A stretch of DNA of 64,000 nt from Caproicibacterium amylolyticum (GTDB lineage Bacteria > Bacillota > Clostridia > Oscillospirales > Acutalibacteraceae), in NCBI RefSeq assembly GCF_014467055.1, contig NZ_CP060696.1, positions 372,001 through 436,000 on the forward strand, read 5' to 3'. Within the stretch, counting starts at the first letter, position 1, and each line of letters opens with the position of its first letter. Both the position numbers and the translations under genes were made by a program. The notes below the pieces were generated by a model. It did no database searches and was not told the DNA's origin. It worked only from the letters and a program-made list of their open reading frames with translations. Positions 43,656-53,190 of the stretch are shown piece after piece.

Positions 43656-44276
43656 GTTTTACGTGCGTTTGCACTGTTGAAGCTCTATGATGCAACGTTT
43701 AACGCAGATTATTTGGAACGGGCGACGGAAATATCTGATCAGATGATCAAATGTTTTTTTGACGAAAGCAAAGGCGGTTTCTTTTTATATGCCAATGACA
43801 GTCAGCAGCTTATCACCCGTCCCAAAGAAACCTACGATGGTGCTATCCCATCTGGCAACTCGGTCGCCGCATGGGTGCTTGCCAGGCTTTCTCGACTTAC
43901 TGGCGAAAAAAAGTGGTTTGAATACAAAGAAAAACAACTTGCTTACCTTGCGGGACAAATACGGCAATATCCAGCCGGACACAGCGCCGCCCTATTCGCT
44001 TTTATGCAGGAGCTTTATTCTTCTCAAGAACTTGTATGTGTCACAACTGACGAGCAGAATTCCGCCGAACTTAAGAAATTTTTGCGGGAAAATGAGCTGC
44101 CGTTGCTATCCACACTGATAAAAACGAGAGAAAACCAGCTTATGCTTGCCAAATCGGCACCGTTTACCAGAGAATACCCGTTTCCGAAAGAGGGAACTGC
44201 TTATTACCTTTGCCAGGATGGTACCTGCGCTGCACCGGTGCACAATTTGCAGGACTTGAAACATCTTTTAGTCTAA
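43656..44276 (+). pseudogene. C-terminal remnant of a DUF255/YyaL-type thioredoxin-domain protein
   Basis: The frame is open from about 43656 (RAFALLKLYDATFNADYLER) to 44276. The segment FFDESKGGFFLYANDSQQLI and YDGAIPSGNSVAAWVLARLS are characteristic of the (alpha/alpha)6 barrel of YyaL-like proteins, which are about 600-700 residues with an N-terminal thioredoxin domain. Only the last 200 or so remain and no ribosome binding site precedes it. It was cut when the neighbouring cassette was inserted or rearranged. Confidence 0.8.
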
Positions 44277-44474
44277 TCAGCCAGAAGGTAATTACTAACT
44301 TTCTATCTGGACGACTTTTGAAGGCAGGTCAGCAGAATGAATAATTGAAACAATGAAAAAAGCTAGACGAGATCAAGGTGCGTTTGATAATTACCAACCG
44401 TGGCTCATCATTGTACACTACCCTTCACTCGGCGCAGTAATCGTGTACGGGATGATTGTACCGGAGAATCCCAA

Positions 44475-44660
44475 TCATTTTTTGTGTTGAGAATCATTTT
44501 TATTGTGGACATGAACCATCTTCTTCATTTTTTCAAGAAATGTACATTTCACATCTGTTTCTGTTTTAATATTATGACTTCTAGTTCCACATTTGGGGCA
44601 AAAAGATCCAATGTACACTTGCCCACAATGCAGGCAACGCTGATACGGTTTTAGCTTCAT
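44475..44660 (-). CDS. Small zinc-ribbon protein, second copy
   Basis: Identical in sequence to the 61-residue protein at 40106-40291, with the same upstream region. It lies behind a truncated permease, so its expression is doubtful. Confidence 0.5.
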   Translation of the reverse strand: MKLKPYQRCLHCGQVYIGSFCPKCGTRSHNIKTETDVKCTFLEKMKKMVHVHNKNDSQHKK

Positions 44661-44693
44661 GCTTTACTACACCTCGTAAATATATTTTTGTAA

Positions 44694-45267
44694 TTATATT
44701 CGATGACTTTTCAAAACGTGAATTGTTATTTTAATTGAAACAAAAGCTGCAAGAATAAAAATACCTACAATCATTATAGCAACCATGTTTGCAGGAATAG
44801 AAGACATAATATTCGTAATTTTAATGTTTTTCAGGCTACTCAGAACAATAACGACAATAACCGGAATTAGAATAAATCCCATAATAAAATATCGACTGTT
44901 TGCGGTACCAAACCGATAGGTTGCTGGAATGGAAACACAGCCAAATATAAATCCGTAACAAGCAGTAATTAATGTATCAATTGTAATTATAGCAAATGAC
45001 ATAGGAATGAATCCAATCGCTGAAACAAAATTTCCAATGGTAAAAATTATGCCACCGGAAATTATGCAATACAGAAAGAGTGGAATATATTTACTAAGTG
45101 CTTCATCAGTTACGGAAACCGGCAAAACACGGACATAATTTTTCCATTTGGACTGTTCATCGAATGAAATAGACTGAATCACCAGCCCTGGCAGATAAAC
45201 GCTCAACAGCATTGAAAGGATGGGTATAAAATACACTTTATTTGCTATGGAGCATACAACTGCTAAT
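44694..45267 (-). pseudogene. Truncated ABC permease copy
   Basis: The last 180-190 codons of the permease gene are duplicated here with a few substitutions; the first 27 or so codons and the ATPase gene are absent because the sequence is cut at 45267. An internal ATG at 45236 could start a shorter frame, but without ATPase or start signals it is probably inactive. Confidence 0.85.
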
Positions 45268-45740
45268 TGTCGTGGTCAAGAAAAATTGTAACGCACCTAC
45301 CCAAATCGTTTACGCAGCGTATCTTGTTTCAAAGGGTGTTCTGAAATGATTGAAAGAATGTGGACGAACATGGTTGTACCAACCATACGCGAATTCTTCG
45401 ATAACACGGTAAAGCTGCTTTTCGGTTTCATAGCTATGTAGATAAATCAGATTGCTTTTGTGCGTGTTGAAATATCGTTCCATCGGAGCATTGTCATAAG
45501 GGCAGCCAACTCTGCTCATGCTTTGTCGAACACCGTGACGTTTGCAGAAAACAGTGAATTCTTTCAATACGAACTGGGAGCCTTGGTCACTGTGCAGGAT
45601 CAGTTGACCTTTGCGAATGTGCTGGGCTTTCAGCATTTTTCGCAGAGTTATAACGCTTGCTTCCATTTGAGAGGTATAAGTATGTAAAGTCCGTACACCA
45701 AATGGTGTTGCGAGCGTCGACTGTGAAATTCTGCTGAACC
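45268..45740 (-). pseudogene. IS3-family transposase C-terminal remnant
   Basis: The minus strand has TIWCTDFTYL (first Asp region) near 45700, then a frame change, then GQLILHSDQGSQF (second Asp), DNAPMERYFNTHKSN (Glu) and an EFAYGWYNHVRPHS ending. The orfA and N-terminal half are missing. It truncates the right-hand direct repeat. Confidence 0.85.
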
Positions 45741-45792
45741 AAATTTTTGAAAACCTTATATGCCGTTTTTGCTTAAAGTTAAATAACTAAAA

Positions 45793-45833
45793 TAAGCGCC
45801 CTTGACTTCTTGGAAGAGGTCAAGGGCGCTTTG
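45793..45833. terminator. Terminator after LacI gene
   Basis: aagcgcccttgac and gtcaagggcgctt form a 13-bp stem with a loop of about 12 nt. It serves the minus-strand lacI-type gene. Confidence 0.8.
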
Positions 45834-45891
45834 CGTCTGTGGCAGAAGTGACTTATCACATCGTTTATGCAGCTTGCGGGAAATGCTGTTT

Positions 45892-46914
45892 TTATTGGTC
45901 ATCCTGCGCAATTGTACGCACACTTTTGCGTTCTACAAGGTGGACGGGCAGATGAATATTTGTTTCGGCGGGTGGTTTACCGTTCAGCATATCCATTAAA
46001 AGTGAAACCGCCATGGCGCCTTTTTGGGAGGGATCCTGATGCATGGTGGTCAGCGCGGGACGGGCATTTTTGCCTAAAATATTATCATCAAAACCAACAA
46101 CTGAAAGTTCCTGCGGAATCTGCAGGCCGTTATCCTGTAAATAGTTCATCGCCAGCATAGCGTAGTAATCCGAAGCAAAAAAAGCAGCAGTAAATTCGTT
46201 TCTGCGGTGCAGCAGTTCAGCCGGTGCTTTTTCATGGTCATCAGCAGAGAAAGGAATATACCACGAATCCTGATAGGTGATTCCATGGTCATGCAGTGCT
46301 TCCCTGTATCCTTGAAATCGTTCGAAGTCAACACTGATCAGGTTGTCGGATGAAAAGGCAATTTGGCGGTGGCCGTGTTTAATCAGATAGGAAGTTAACT
46401 GATAGCCTCCACTGCGGTCATCCAAGCCAATATTTGCAAACAGATGATCTTTTCCATCGAAATAGGAGTCAATGAAAACAACGGGTTTGTGCGTAATTGT
46501 TTCGATATGTCCCCATGCATCTTTGTGCATATTACAAATGATGAGTCCGTCTACGTTCCAGGAAAGCGCCAAATGAATGGCTTCTTCCTCTTTATTTGTA
46601 ATATGAACCATCATATAGAACTGGCGCTCCTCGATTGCAGCGGCAATGGAGCCGACTAGCTCACCGTTAAAGGGGTCTGCCAGTGCCTGTGCGCCGATGC
46701 CCTTTTCAAAGCACAGAATTACACCAATGATGCGGGTCTGGTTTCGAGCCAGATTGCGTGCATTCATGTTTGGAACGTAGTGTGATTCTTTGATTACCTG
46801 CTGCACTTTTTCAATTGTAGCAGGAGACACTTCTTGTGTGTTTCCATGAATGACGTTAGACACAGTCGTGGAACTAACGCCAATTTTTTCGGCCAGCTGT
46901 TTTATCGTTATCAT
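45892..46914 (-). CDS. LacI-family transcriptional regulator
   Basis: ATG 46914 (MITIKQLAEKIGVSSTTVSN) is the normal LacI start, with AAAGGA about 11 nt upstream; a longer frame has no support. The 340-residue protein has the HTH (SSTTVSNVIHG) and hinge (NARNLARNQTRIIGV), then a periplasmic-binding-protein-like sugar domain (WNVDGLIICN, GYQLTSYLIKHGHRQIAFSS, VVGFDDNILG). It is divergent from the sugar ABC operon and probably represses it until the sugar binds. Confidence 0.95.
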   Translation of the reverse strand: MITIKQLAEKIGVSSTTVSNVIHGNTQEVSPATIEKVQQVIKESHYVPNMNARNLARNQTRIIGVILCFEKGIGAQALADPFNGELVGSIAAAIEERQFYMMVHITNKEEEAIHLALSWNVDGLIICNMHKDAWGHIETITHKPVVFIDSYFDGKDHLFANIGLDDRSGGYQLTSYLIKHGHRQIAFSSDNLISVDFERFQGYREALHDHGITYQDSWYIPFSADDHEKAPAELLHRRNEFTAAFFASDYYAMLAMNYLQDNGLQIPQELSVVGFDDNILGKNARPALTTMHQDPSQKGAMAVSLLMDMLNGKPPAETNIHLPVHLVERKSVRTIAQDDQ

Positions 46915-47193
46915 TTTTTCAGTAGGTCCTTTCCAGCGCAAGGAGTGTAAAATCTTTTTCAATAAAATTATATTCCACATATAGAGAAAAAACAATCGAA
47001 GAACTGAATATAATGCCGGAAAAATCCGGTGAATATTTCTCAGCCGGCCGTTTGTTGCTGAAGATTGGCGGGAATACAGTGTATGTGCAAAGGAAAATAC
47101 AGTTTTCAACGCGGTGCAAGCAGATAAAACATATACAAAATGAACAAATACTCGATTAAATTAAAAATATTTAAAAACTTATGCGCAAAAGTA

Positions 47194-47222
47194 TTGCAAA
47201 ATAAGAAAACGAGATGTATAAT
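47194..47222 (+). promoter_or_regulatory. Promoter of sugar ABC operon
   Basis: TTGCAA (47194-47199) and TATAAT (47217-47222) are separated by 17 bp. A leader of about 110 nt precedes the first gene. A LacI operator probably overlaps but I could not define it. Confidence 0.7.
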
Positions 47223-47337
47223 AATCACATAAAATCAGCAGAAAACAAAATAACTTTTGCGGCAAAGCTACAATAAAAATACGTACAAGAACCTGCTGAT
47301 TTTTAGAATTGTATTGGAGAAAGGGAGTTGTTGTAAA

Positions 47338-48726
47338 ATGAAATGCAAAAAGATCTTGGCAGTTGCAATGGCTGGCGCAATGTGTGCAGCTGCACTGACC
47401 GGCTGTTCGGGAAGCGGGGAGTCTTCCGCAGCCAGCACACCGACAAGCAAGGATGCTGCTTCTGCGTCCGGTACCTCTGCGGGTGCGGTTCCTACTGACA
47501 AAAATATCAGCCTCAGCATGTTTCAGTTTAAGGTAGAAGCAAAGGATGCGTTCCAGAAAGTGATTGACGCATATCAGCAGAAACATCCGAATGTGAAAAT
47601 TACCATGGAAACAGTTGGCGGCGGTTCCGATTACGGTGCAGCACTGAAAACAAAAATGCAGTCTGACCCGCCGGCCATTTTCAATATCGGCGGTCCGCAG
47701 GATGTGAAGGACTGGAGCAGCAAGTTGGAAGACCTTTCTGACCAATCATGGGTTTCACACTTGCCGGCAGATTCGCTTTCAGATGTTAAGCAGGGAAGCA
47801 AGGTGCTGGGGATGCCTTTTGATCTGGAGGGCTACGGCATTGTGATTAATAAGAAAATGTTTGAAGATGCCGGTGTTTCCTATGATTCCATGCTTACATA
47901 TGACGGCATGAAAAAAGGTTTTGATACACTGAAAGACAAGATTGCCAAGGGTGAGATGAAGGACAAATATCCGCAGTTGGAAGCAGTTATGGAATATCCG
48001 GCAAAGGAAACCTGGGTAATTGGCGATCACGACATCAACGCAGCATTGACACAGGATTTCAAATCCGCTACAGATGCATTCAACGCCAAGGAGATTCCTT
48101 TTAAAGCGGCGGATGCCTACAAAAAGATGATTGATTTTCAGGCCGGCTACACATCAAATGCAAATGACAAGGGTAAATTGAATTCCATTGATTACAGTAC
48201 TTCTTTGGAAGGCGGCCTTGCGATTGAACGTGTTGCCGCGATTGAACAAGGCAACTGGATTGCGCCTTCCGTTACGAATGTAGATGCAAACGTGCTGCAG
48301 AAGCTGGACCTGCTGCCATTCCCGATTCCGGGTTATTCCGAAGGCACATGGCCGGTTGGTGTGCCGGAATACTGGGCGGTGAACAAGGATGTCAGTGCTG
48401 ACCAAAAAGTAGTAGCAAAGGATTTCCTGAACTTTATGTATCAGTCTGATGAGGGCAAGCAGATTATCATCAATGACGCAAAATTTGCCGTTGCGTTCGA
48501 CAACTACGGCGATTTGAAGCCAAGTGATCCGCTGAATCAGCGTGTTATGCGGGCTGTGCAGGATAAGAAAACCATGCCCGGCTGGGTTTACAGCGGCGCA
48601 CCTGCCACTTGGACACAGAAAGTTGCCGGTGCCAATGTGCAGAAGTACCTGAGCGGTGAGGAAACCTGGGATCAGGTTGTAAAGAACTGCAAGGATCAGT
48701 GGAAGTCCATGCGTGCTTCTTCCTGA
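47338..48726 (+). CDS. Sugar ABC transporter solute-binding lipoprotein
   Basis: A 462-residue protein starting at ATG 47338 after AAGGGAG. The lipobox is ALTGC with Cys23 as lipidation site, followed by a Ser/Ala linker and a family 1 solute-binding fold (MFQFKVEAKDAFQKVIDAYQ, GGPQDVKDWSSKLEDLSDQS, GMPFDLEGYGIVINKKM). It delivers an oligosaccharide to the two permeases downstream. The GH31 enzyme suggests an alpha-glucoside. No ATPase is encoded here, so a shared MsmK-like ATPase elsewhere is expected. Confidence 0.9.
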   Translation: MKCKKILAVAMAGAMCAAALTGCSGSGESSAASTPTSKDAASASGTSAGAVPTDKNISLSMFQFKVEAKDAFQKVIDAYQQKHPNVKITMETVGGGSDYGAALKTKMQSDPPAIFNIGGPQDVKDWSSKLEDLSDQSWVSHLPADSLSDVKQGSKVLGMPFDLEGYGIVINKKMFEDAGVSYDSMLTYDGMKKGFDTLKDKIAKGEMKDKYPQLEAVMEYPAKETWVIGDHDINAALTQDFKSATDAFNAKEIPFKAADAYKKMIDFQAGYTSNANDKGKLNSIDYSTSLEGGLAIERVAAIEQGNWIAPSVTNVDANVLQKLDLLPFPIPGYSEGTWPVGVPEYWAVNKDVSADQKVVAKDFLNFMYQSDEGKQIIINDAKFAVAFDNYGDLKPSDPLNQRVMRAVQDKKTMPGWVYSGAPATWTQKVAGANVQKYLSGEETWDQVVKNCKDQWKSMRASS

Positions 48727-48767
48727 TGTATTCCATTTGTTTACAAGTCAATACTTTCCTTATAGGG

Positions 48768-48790
48768 AGCCGCCGCTAGAACGGCGGCTT
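48768..48790 (+). promoter_or_regulatory. Intercistronic hairpin
   Basis: agccgccg and cggcggct form a GC-rich stem between the binding-protein and permease genes without a T run. Such stems commonly raise binding-protein over permease expression. Confidence 0.6.
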
Positions 48791-48845
48791 CTGTTCTAAT
48801 GGGGAAACTTTACAGTTACATGATATTTCTAAGGGGGAATTACCA

Positions 48846-49709
48846 ATGCGAAAAAGCAAAGCGAGGTTCTGGCTGTTTCTGCTGCCTGCGCTCGTTGCCT
48901 TTAGCCTGATTGTACTTATCCCAATGCTTATGGGATTTTGGTATGCGTTTACAGATTGGAACGGTATTTCAGAAAGCGCCAAATTTGTTGGTGGACGCAA
49001 TTTTGTCACAATTTTTCAGGACCAGACCTTTCTGCACGCATTTGGCTTTACGGCGCTGTTTGCAGTGTGCGCAGTTATCCTGGTAAATGCTGTTGGCTTT
49101 GCTTTGGCGCTGCTGGTAACACAGAAGTTTCCGGGTGCAACGGCACTGCGCGGCGTATTCTTTATGCCAAACCTGATTGGCGGTTTGCTGCTGGGTTTTA
49201 CTTGGCAGTTCATCTTCACCTCCATTTTTTCTGCTTTGGGAAAAGCAACCGGCTGGTCATTCTTAAACGGCTGGCTTTCTACGCCGCAGACTGGTTTTGC
49301 GGGGTTGCTGATTCTGACAGTCTGGCAGCTTTCCGGTTATATGATGATTATCTATATAGCGCAGCTGCAGCAGATTCAGGACTCTGTAAAGGAAGCGGCC
49401 CGCATTGATGGAGCAGGTCCGGGCAGTATGCTGGCACATATTACCCTGCCGCTGATGATGCCGGCTTTCACCATCGGCTTGTTCATGACGATTTCGAACT
49501 CCTTTAAGATGTTTGATCAGAACCTGGCGCTGACGGCGGGCGGCCCTTACCGCGCAACCGAAATGCTGGCACTCAATATTTACAACTCTGCATTTGCGGA
49601 AAACCGTTTGGGTGTGGCACAGGCCAAGGCAATCGTGTTCCTTGTTGTAGTGGCTGCAGTGGGCATTACACAGCTGCTGTTGACAAAGCGGAAGGAGGTT
49701 GAGATGTAA
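48846..49709 (+). CDS. Sugar ABC permease (MalF-type)
   Basis: A 287-residue protein with six membrane helices starting RFWLFLLPALVAFSLIVLIP. The EAA loop that contacts the ATPase is present: EAARIDGAGPGSMLAHITLP. It begins 11 nt after aaggggg and overlaps the next permease by one base, so the two are coupled. It looks intact. Confidence 0.95.
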   Translation: MRKSKARFWLFLLPALVAFSLIVLIPMLMGFWYAFTDWNGISESAKFVGGRNFVTIFQDQTFLHAFGFTALFAVCAVILVNAVGFALALLVTQKFPGATALRGVFFMPNLIGGLLLGFTWQFIFTSIFSALGKATGWSFLNGWLSTPQTGFAGLLILTVWQLSGYMMIIYIAQLQQIQDSVKEAARIDGAGPGSMLAHITLPLMMPAFTIGLFMTISNSFKMFDQNLALTAGGPYRATEMLALNIYNSAFAENRLGVAQAKAIVFLVVVAAVGITQLLLTKRKEVEM

Positions 49710-50575
49710 TGCAGGCTACTAATACATTGGTCGTAAAAGCAGGTATGCACAAAAAGAATGTCACGTTGAAAATTGTATATATCTTAATTGGAATTGCGCT
49801 GGGTATCTTGTTCCTGTTTCCAATTCTGATACTTGTACTGAACTCCTTTAAAAACCAGAAGGGTATTTTCCTCAATGTGCTGGGATTTCCGGATGCAGGA
49901 ACTTTCACACCGAAAAATTATCCGCAGGCATTTCAATCCTTAAACTATGTTCAGTCCTTTGCCAATTCTCTGGTCATCACAGTGGTTTCTACGCTGCTGA
50001 TTCTGCTGGTTTCCTCAATGGCAGCGTGGGTACTGGTGCGGTATAAAACAAAAGCCAGCTCTGTCATTTTCATTCTGTTTGCAGCGGCGATGTTGGTTCC
50101 GTTTCAGTGTGTAATGCTGCCGTTAATGAGCATGGGTTCAGCACTGCATATGATTAACCGTGTTGGCTTAGTCATTATGTATGTCGGCTTTGGCACCAGC
50201 ATGTCCATTATTATGTTCCATGGCTTTATTAAGAATGTGCCGGAGGAGTTGGAGGAAGCCGCTACGATTGATGGCTGCAATTCTGTACAGCTTTTCTTCA
50301 TTATTGTGGTGCCCATGCTGAAAACTATTATGATTACCGTTGCCATTTTGAATGTGATGTGGATTTGGAACGATTATCTGCTGCCGTCACTTGTGATTAA
50401 CAAACCGGGCTGGCAGACCCTGCCGCTGAAAACCTATCTGTTCTTTGGGCAGTTCTCCAAGCGCTGGGATTTGGCTTCGGCAGGCTTAATGCTCTGCATT
50501 ATTCCAATTGTGGTGTTTTATCTGTTCTGCCAGAAATATATAGTCAAGGGTGTTACAGACGGCGCGATTAAGTAA
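49709..50575 (+). CDS. Sugar ABC permease (MalG-type)
   Basis: A 288-residue protein with six helices (IVYILIGIALGILFLFPILI at the N-terminus) and the EAA loop EEAATIDGCNSVQLFFIIVV. It partners the MalF-type permease. A terminator follows, but the GH31 gene lies just beyond and may get read-through. Confidence 0.95.
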   Translation: MQATNTLVVKAGMHKKNVTLKIVYILIGIALGILFLFPILILVLNSFKNQKGIFLNVLGFPDAGTFTPKNYPQAFQSLNYVQSFANSLVITVVSTLLILLVSSMAAWVLVRYKTKASSVIFILFAAAMLVPFQCVMLPLMSMGSALHMINRVGLVIMYVGFGTSMSIIMFHGFIKNVPEELEEAATIDGCNSVQLFFIIVVPMLKTIMITVAILNVMWIWNDYLLPSLVINKPGWQTLPLKTYLFFGQFSKRWDLASAGLMLCIIPIVVFYLFCQKYIVKGVTDGAIK

Positions 50576-50595
50576 TTTGAAAAAGTATAATATAG

Positions 50596-50630
50596 AAAAA
50601 GGCCAGAGTGCCGCGCACTCTGGCCTTTTT
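50596..50630 (+). terminator. Terminator after permeases
   Basis: aaaaaggccagagtg and cactctggccttttt form a 15-bp stem with a 5-nt loop and T run. Confidence 0.9.
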
Positions 50631-50669
50631 CTGAATGTGGAGTATAATCGTATTACTGGAGGGAATCAA

Positions 50670-52730
50670 ATGATAAAACTTTACCGATTCGGCCGGCCGT
50701 TTGCAACAGAAGCGGTTGTGGAAGCGCTTGCACCGCAGCCAGCGGAAACACTGCCGTATTTTTCAGTTCAAAATGACGGATGCGGCTTTTCGTGTGAGCT
50801 GGGAAAAGAAACCGCTGTTTACGGTTTGGGGGAAGCCATTCGCGGTATGAATAAGCGCGGATGGATCTACAAGAGCAACTGTGCAGATGACCCATCCCAT
50901 ACGGAGGGGAAACATTCCCTTTATGGCGCACATAACTTCCTTTTGATTGCGCGGGAAAAGCCTTTTGGCGTATTTTTTGACTATCCGGGCGAGCTGATCT
51001 TTGACATTGGGTATACCGAGATGAATACGCTGCAAGTTTCCACAAAAGAAGCGAATCTGGATGTTTATATCATTGACGGCGATGGTTTAGAGGATATTGT
51101 CCGGCAGTTCCGCAGGCTGATTGGCAGAAGCTATATTGCGCCCAAATGGGCTTTCGGCTATGGGCAGAGCCGCTGGAGTTATTACTCAGAAGATGAAGTC
51201 CGCGAAGTTGTGCGTCAACACCGTGAAAATCATATCCCGCTCGATATGGTGTATCTGGATATTGATTATATGGAGCGCTACAAGGACTTTACGGTCAATA
51301 AAAAAACATTTCCGCAGTTTCAGGAGTTTGTGCAGGAAATGAGACAGCAGAATATCCATCTGGTGCCGATTATTGATGCCGGGGTAAAAATTGAAAAGGA
51401 TTATTCGGTGTATGAAGAAGGCGTACAGAATGGATACTTCTGCAAAAAAGCAGATGGCAGCCCGTTTGTCGGTGCTGTTTGGCCGGGCAAATCGCATTTC
51501 CCGGATTTCCTGAATCAAAAGGTGCGCGAATGGTTTGGCAAAAAATATGCTTTCCTGCTTCGTCAGGGGATTGACGGCTTCTGGAATGACATGAACGAAC
51601 CGGCTGTTTTTTACTCAGAGGACGGTCTGAAAAACACATTTTCTGAGCTGAAGAAGCTGGAAGGTCAGAATCTGGATATGGACAAAGTCAATCATTTCCG
51701 CGGACTGGTGAATGATCTGTCCAATAATCCGGAGGACTATAAAAGCTTTTACCATAACTGTGACGGTAAAATGGTGCGGCATGACAAGGTCCACAATCTG
51801 TATGGCTATAATATGACCCGTGCCGCGGGAGAGGTTTTTGAAAAACTGGAACCAGACAAACGAATTTTAATGTTTTCACGGTCATCCTATATCGGTATGC
51901 ACCGCTTTGGCGGCATTTGGACAGGCGACAACTGTTCCTGGTGGAGGCATCTGCTGCTTGAAATCCAGATGATGCCGTCACTGAATATGTGCGGCTTTTT
52001 GTATGCCGGTGCGGACATCGGCGGATTTGGGGATGATACCACAGCGGATTTGCTGCTGCGCTGGACCGCATTCGGCATTTTCACACCGCTGATGCGCAAT
52101 CATTCTGCACTGGGAACACGCAAACAGGAAGCATACCGCTTCCCAGAGGCAATGCCTGCGCTGAAAAAATTGATTGGTATTCGGTATGCGCTTCTGCCGT
52201 ATCTTTACAGTGAATACATGAAAGCCGCACTGCGGGGAAACCTGTATTTCCGCCCGCTGGCTTTTGTGTATCCGCAGGATAAGCAAGCCGCGGAGGTGGA
52301 GGACCAACTGATGCTCGGCGATGAACTGATGCTGGTACCGGTATATACACAGAATGCAAGTGGGCGCACAGTCTATTTACCGGAGGACATGAAGCTGGTG
52401 CAGATGCGCTCTGTTTCGGATTTTACAGTAGAAACCATGGAGAAAGGTTATCACTATGTACCGGCAGCGCTGGATGAAGTGGTGTTTTTCATTCGGTCAG
52501 ACCGTTTGATTCCGCTTTCGTATGGTGGAGAATGTGTCAGCCAGGTCGATTTTAATCATCTGCGTTTGCTGGGAAATGTGCAGACCGCCGCCACTTATCA
52601 GTATTACAATGATGACGGCAGCAGCAAAGATTACGAGAATCCCGCACACTTTGCGGAAATTACCATGAGCGCTGACAGCCGCGTATCTGCTAAAGGAGAT
52701 ATGTGCTTGCAATTGGAAAGTGCGCTATAA
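50670..52730 (+). CDS. GH31 alpha-glucosidase/alpha-xylosidase-like glycosidase
   Basis: ATG 50670 follows GGAGGG; a longer frame from 50550 runs through the terminator. Of 686 residues, the catalytic nucleophile is Asp307 in FWNDMNEP, the GH31 signature. IPLDMVYLDIDYMERYKDFT and FGGIWTGDNCSWWRHL are other barrel-strand motifs, and GADIGGFGDDTTADLLLRW is the conserved acid region. The N-terminal beta-sandwich (YGLGEAIRGMNKRGWIYK) binds substrate. No signal peptide is seen, so it acts in the cytoplasm on imported oligosaccharide. The exact bond cleaved is not determinable here. Confidence 0.95.
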   Translation: MIKLYRFGRPFATEAVVEALAPQPAETLPYFSVQNDGCGFSCELGKETAVYGLGEAIRGMNKRGWIYKSNCADDPSHTEGKHSLYGAHNFLLIAREKPFGVFFDYPGELIFDIGYTEMNTLQVSTKEANLDVYIIDGDGLEDIVRQFRRLIGRSYIAPKWAFGYGQSRWSYYSEDEVREVVRQHRENHIPLDMVYLDIDYMERYKDFTVNKKTFPQFQEFVQEMRQQNIHLVPIIDAGVKIEKDYSVYEEGVQNGYFCKKADGSPFVGAVWPGKSHFPDFLNQKVREWFGKKYAFLLRQGIDGFWNDMNEPAVFYSEDGLKNTFSELKKLEGQNLDMDKVNHFRGLVNDLSNNPEDYKSFYHNCDGKMVRHDKVHNLYGYNMTRAAGEVFEKLEPDKRILMFSRSSYIGMHRFGGIWTGDNCSWWRHLLLEIQMMPSLNMCGFLYAGADIGGFGDDTTADLLLRWTAFGIFTPLMRNHSALGTRKQEAYRFPEAMPALKKLIGIRYALLPYLYSEYMKAALRGNLYFRPLAFVYPQDKQAAEVEDQLMLGDELMLVPVYTQNASGRTVYLPEDMKLVQMRSVSDFTVETMEKGYHYVPAALDEVVFFIRSDRLIPLSYGGECVSQVDFNHLRLLGNVQTAATYQYYNDDGSSKDYENPAHFAEITMSADSRVSAKGDMCLQLESAL

Positions 52731-52771
52731 AAATTGACTGGAACCTGCAGCAGGCTTCCAGTCAATTTTTT
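52731..52771 (+). terminator. Terminator after GH31 gene
   Basis: aaattgactggaa(c) and (t)tccagtcaattt form the stem, followed by TTTT. Confidence 0.85.
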
Positions 52772-52831
52772 ATGCTCTACTTTACCATCATGAAAAACCG
52801 CTCTATTTTGTTACGACCGTATGTACTTGTA

Positions 52832-52862
52832 CTTTTGGAAACACCAAACTTTTTGGCCGCCG
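52832..52862 (-). repeat. Third spoIIID-like fragment
   Basis: About 31 bp encode AAKKFGVSKST on the minus strand, matching spoIIID (1.55 kb) and the remnant at 9.4 kb. The 60 bp before it resemble the 60 bp before the 9.4-kb copy, and both follow a terminator. It marks the junction with the LacI fragment. Confidence 0.6.
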
Positions 52863-53190
52863 TGCTCTGGAATCTTCCAGCCCTTTTCGTTAAATGCCTG
52901 CAGCACGCCTACTGCCATGGCATCACTTGCAACGCAGAATGCAGTTGGCATTTTTTCACCCAGTCCTTCGATGGCTTTTACCGCCAGCCGGTAGCCTTCC
53001 TTTACAGAAAACGTACTGCCGATAAAAATCATTTCTTCATTTAAAAGATGATAATACTTTGCACTTTCACGGAAAGACCATTCACGCACATCCATGGAGG
53101 GCTGTTCTGTATCAATATTAAAGTCAGTTGCGCCGATAAAACTAATACTCTGATGCCCTTTGCTGATAAAATAATTGACCATTTGTGTCT
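52863..53190 (-). pseudogene. LacI-family regulator internal fragment
   Basis: The minus strand encodes MVNYFISKGHQSISFIGATD, MDVREWSFRESAKYY, FSVKEGYRLAVKAIEGLGEK and FCVASDAMAVGVLQAFNEKG, the central sugar-binding part of a LacI protein. The DNA-binding domain and C-terminus are absent. It joins the solute-binding fragment near 53190. Confidence 0.8.

Larger units (their letters stand above)
44291..45267. repeat. 977-bp direct repeat, right copy
   Basis: Partner of 39922-40898. It ends abruptly at 45267 at the junction with an IS3-family remnant. Confidence 0.95.
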
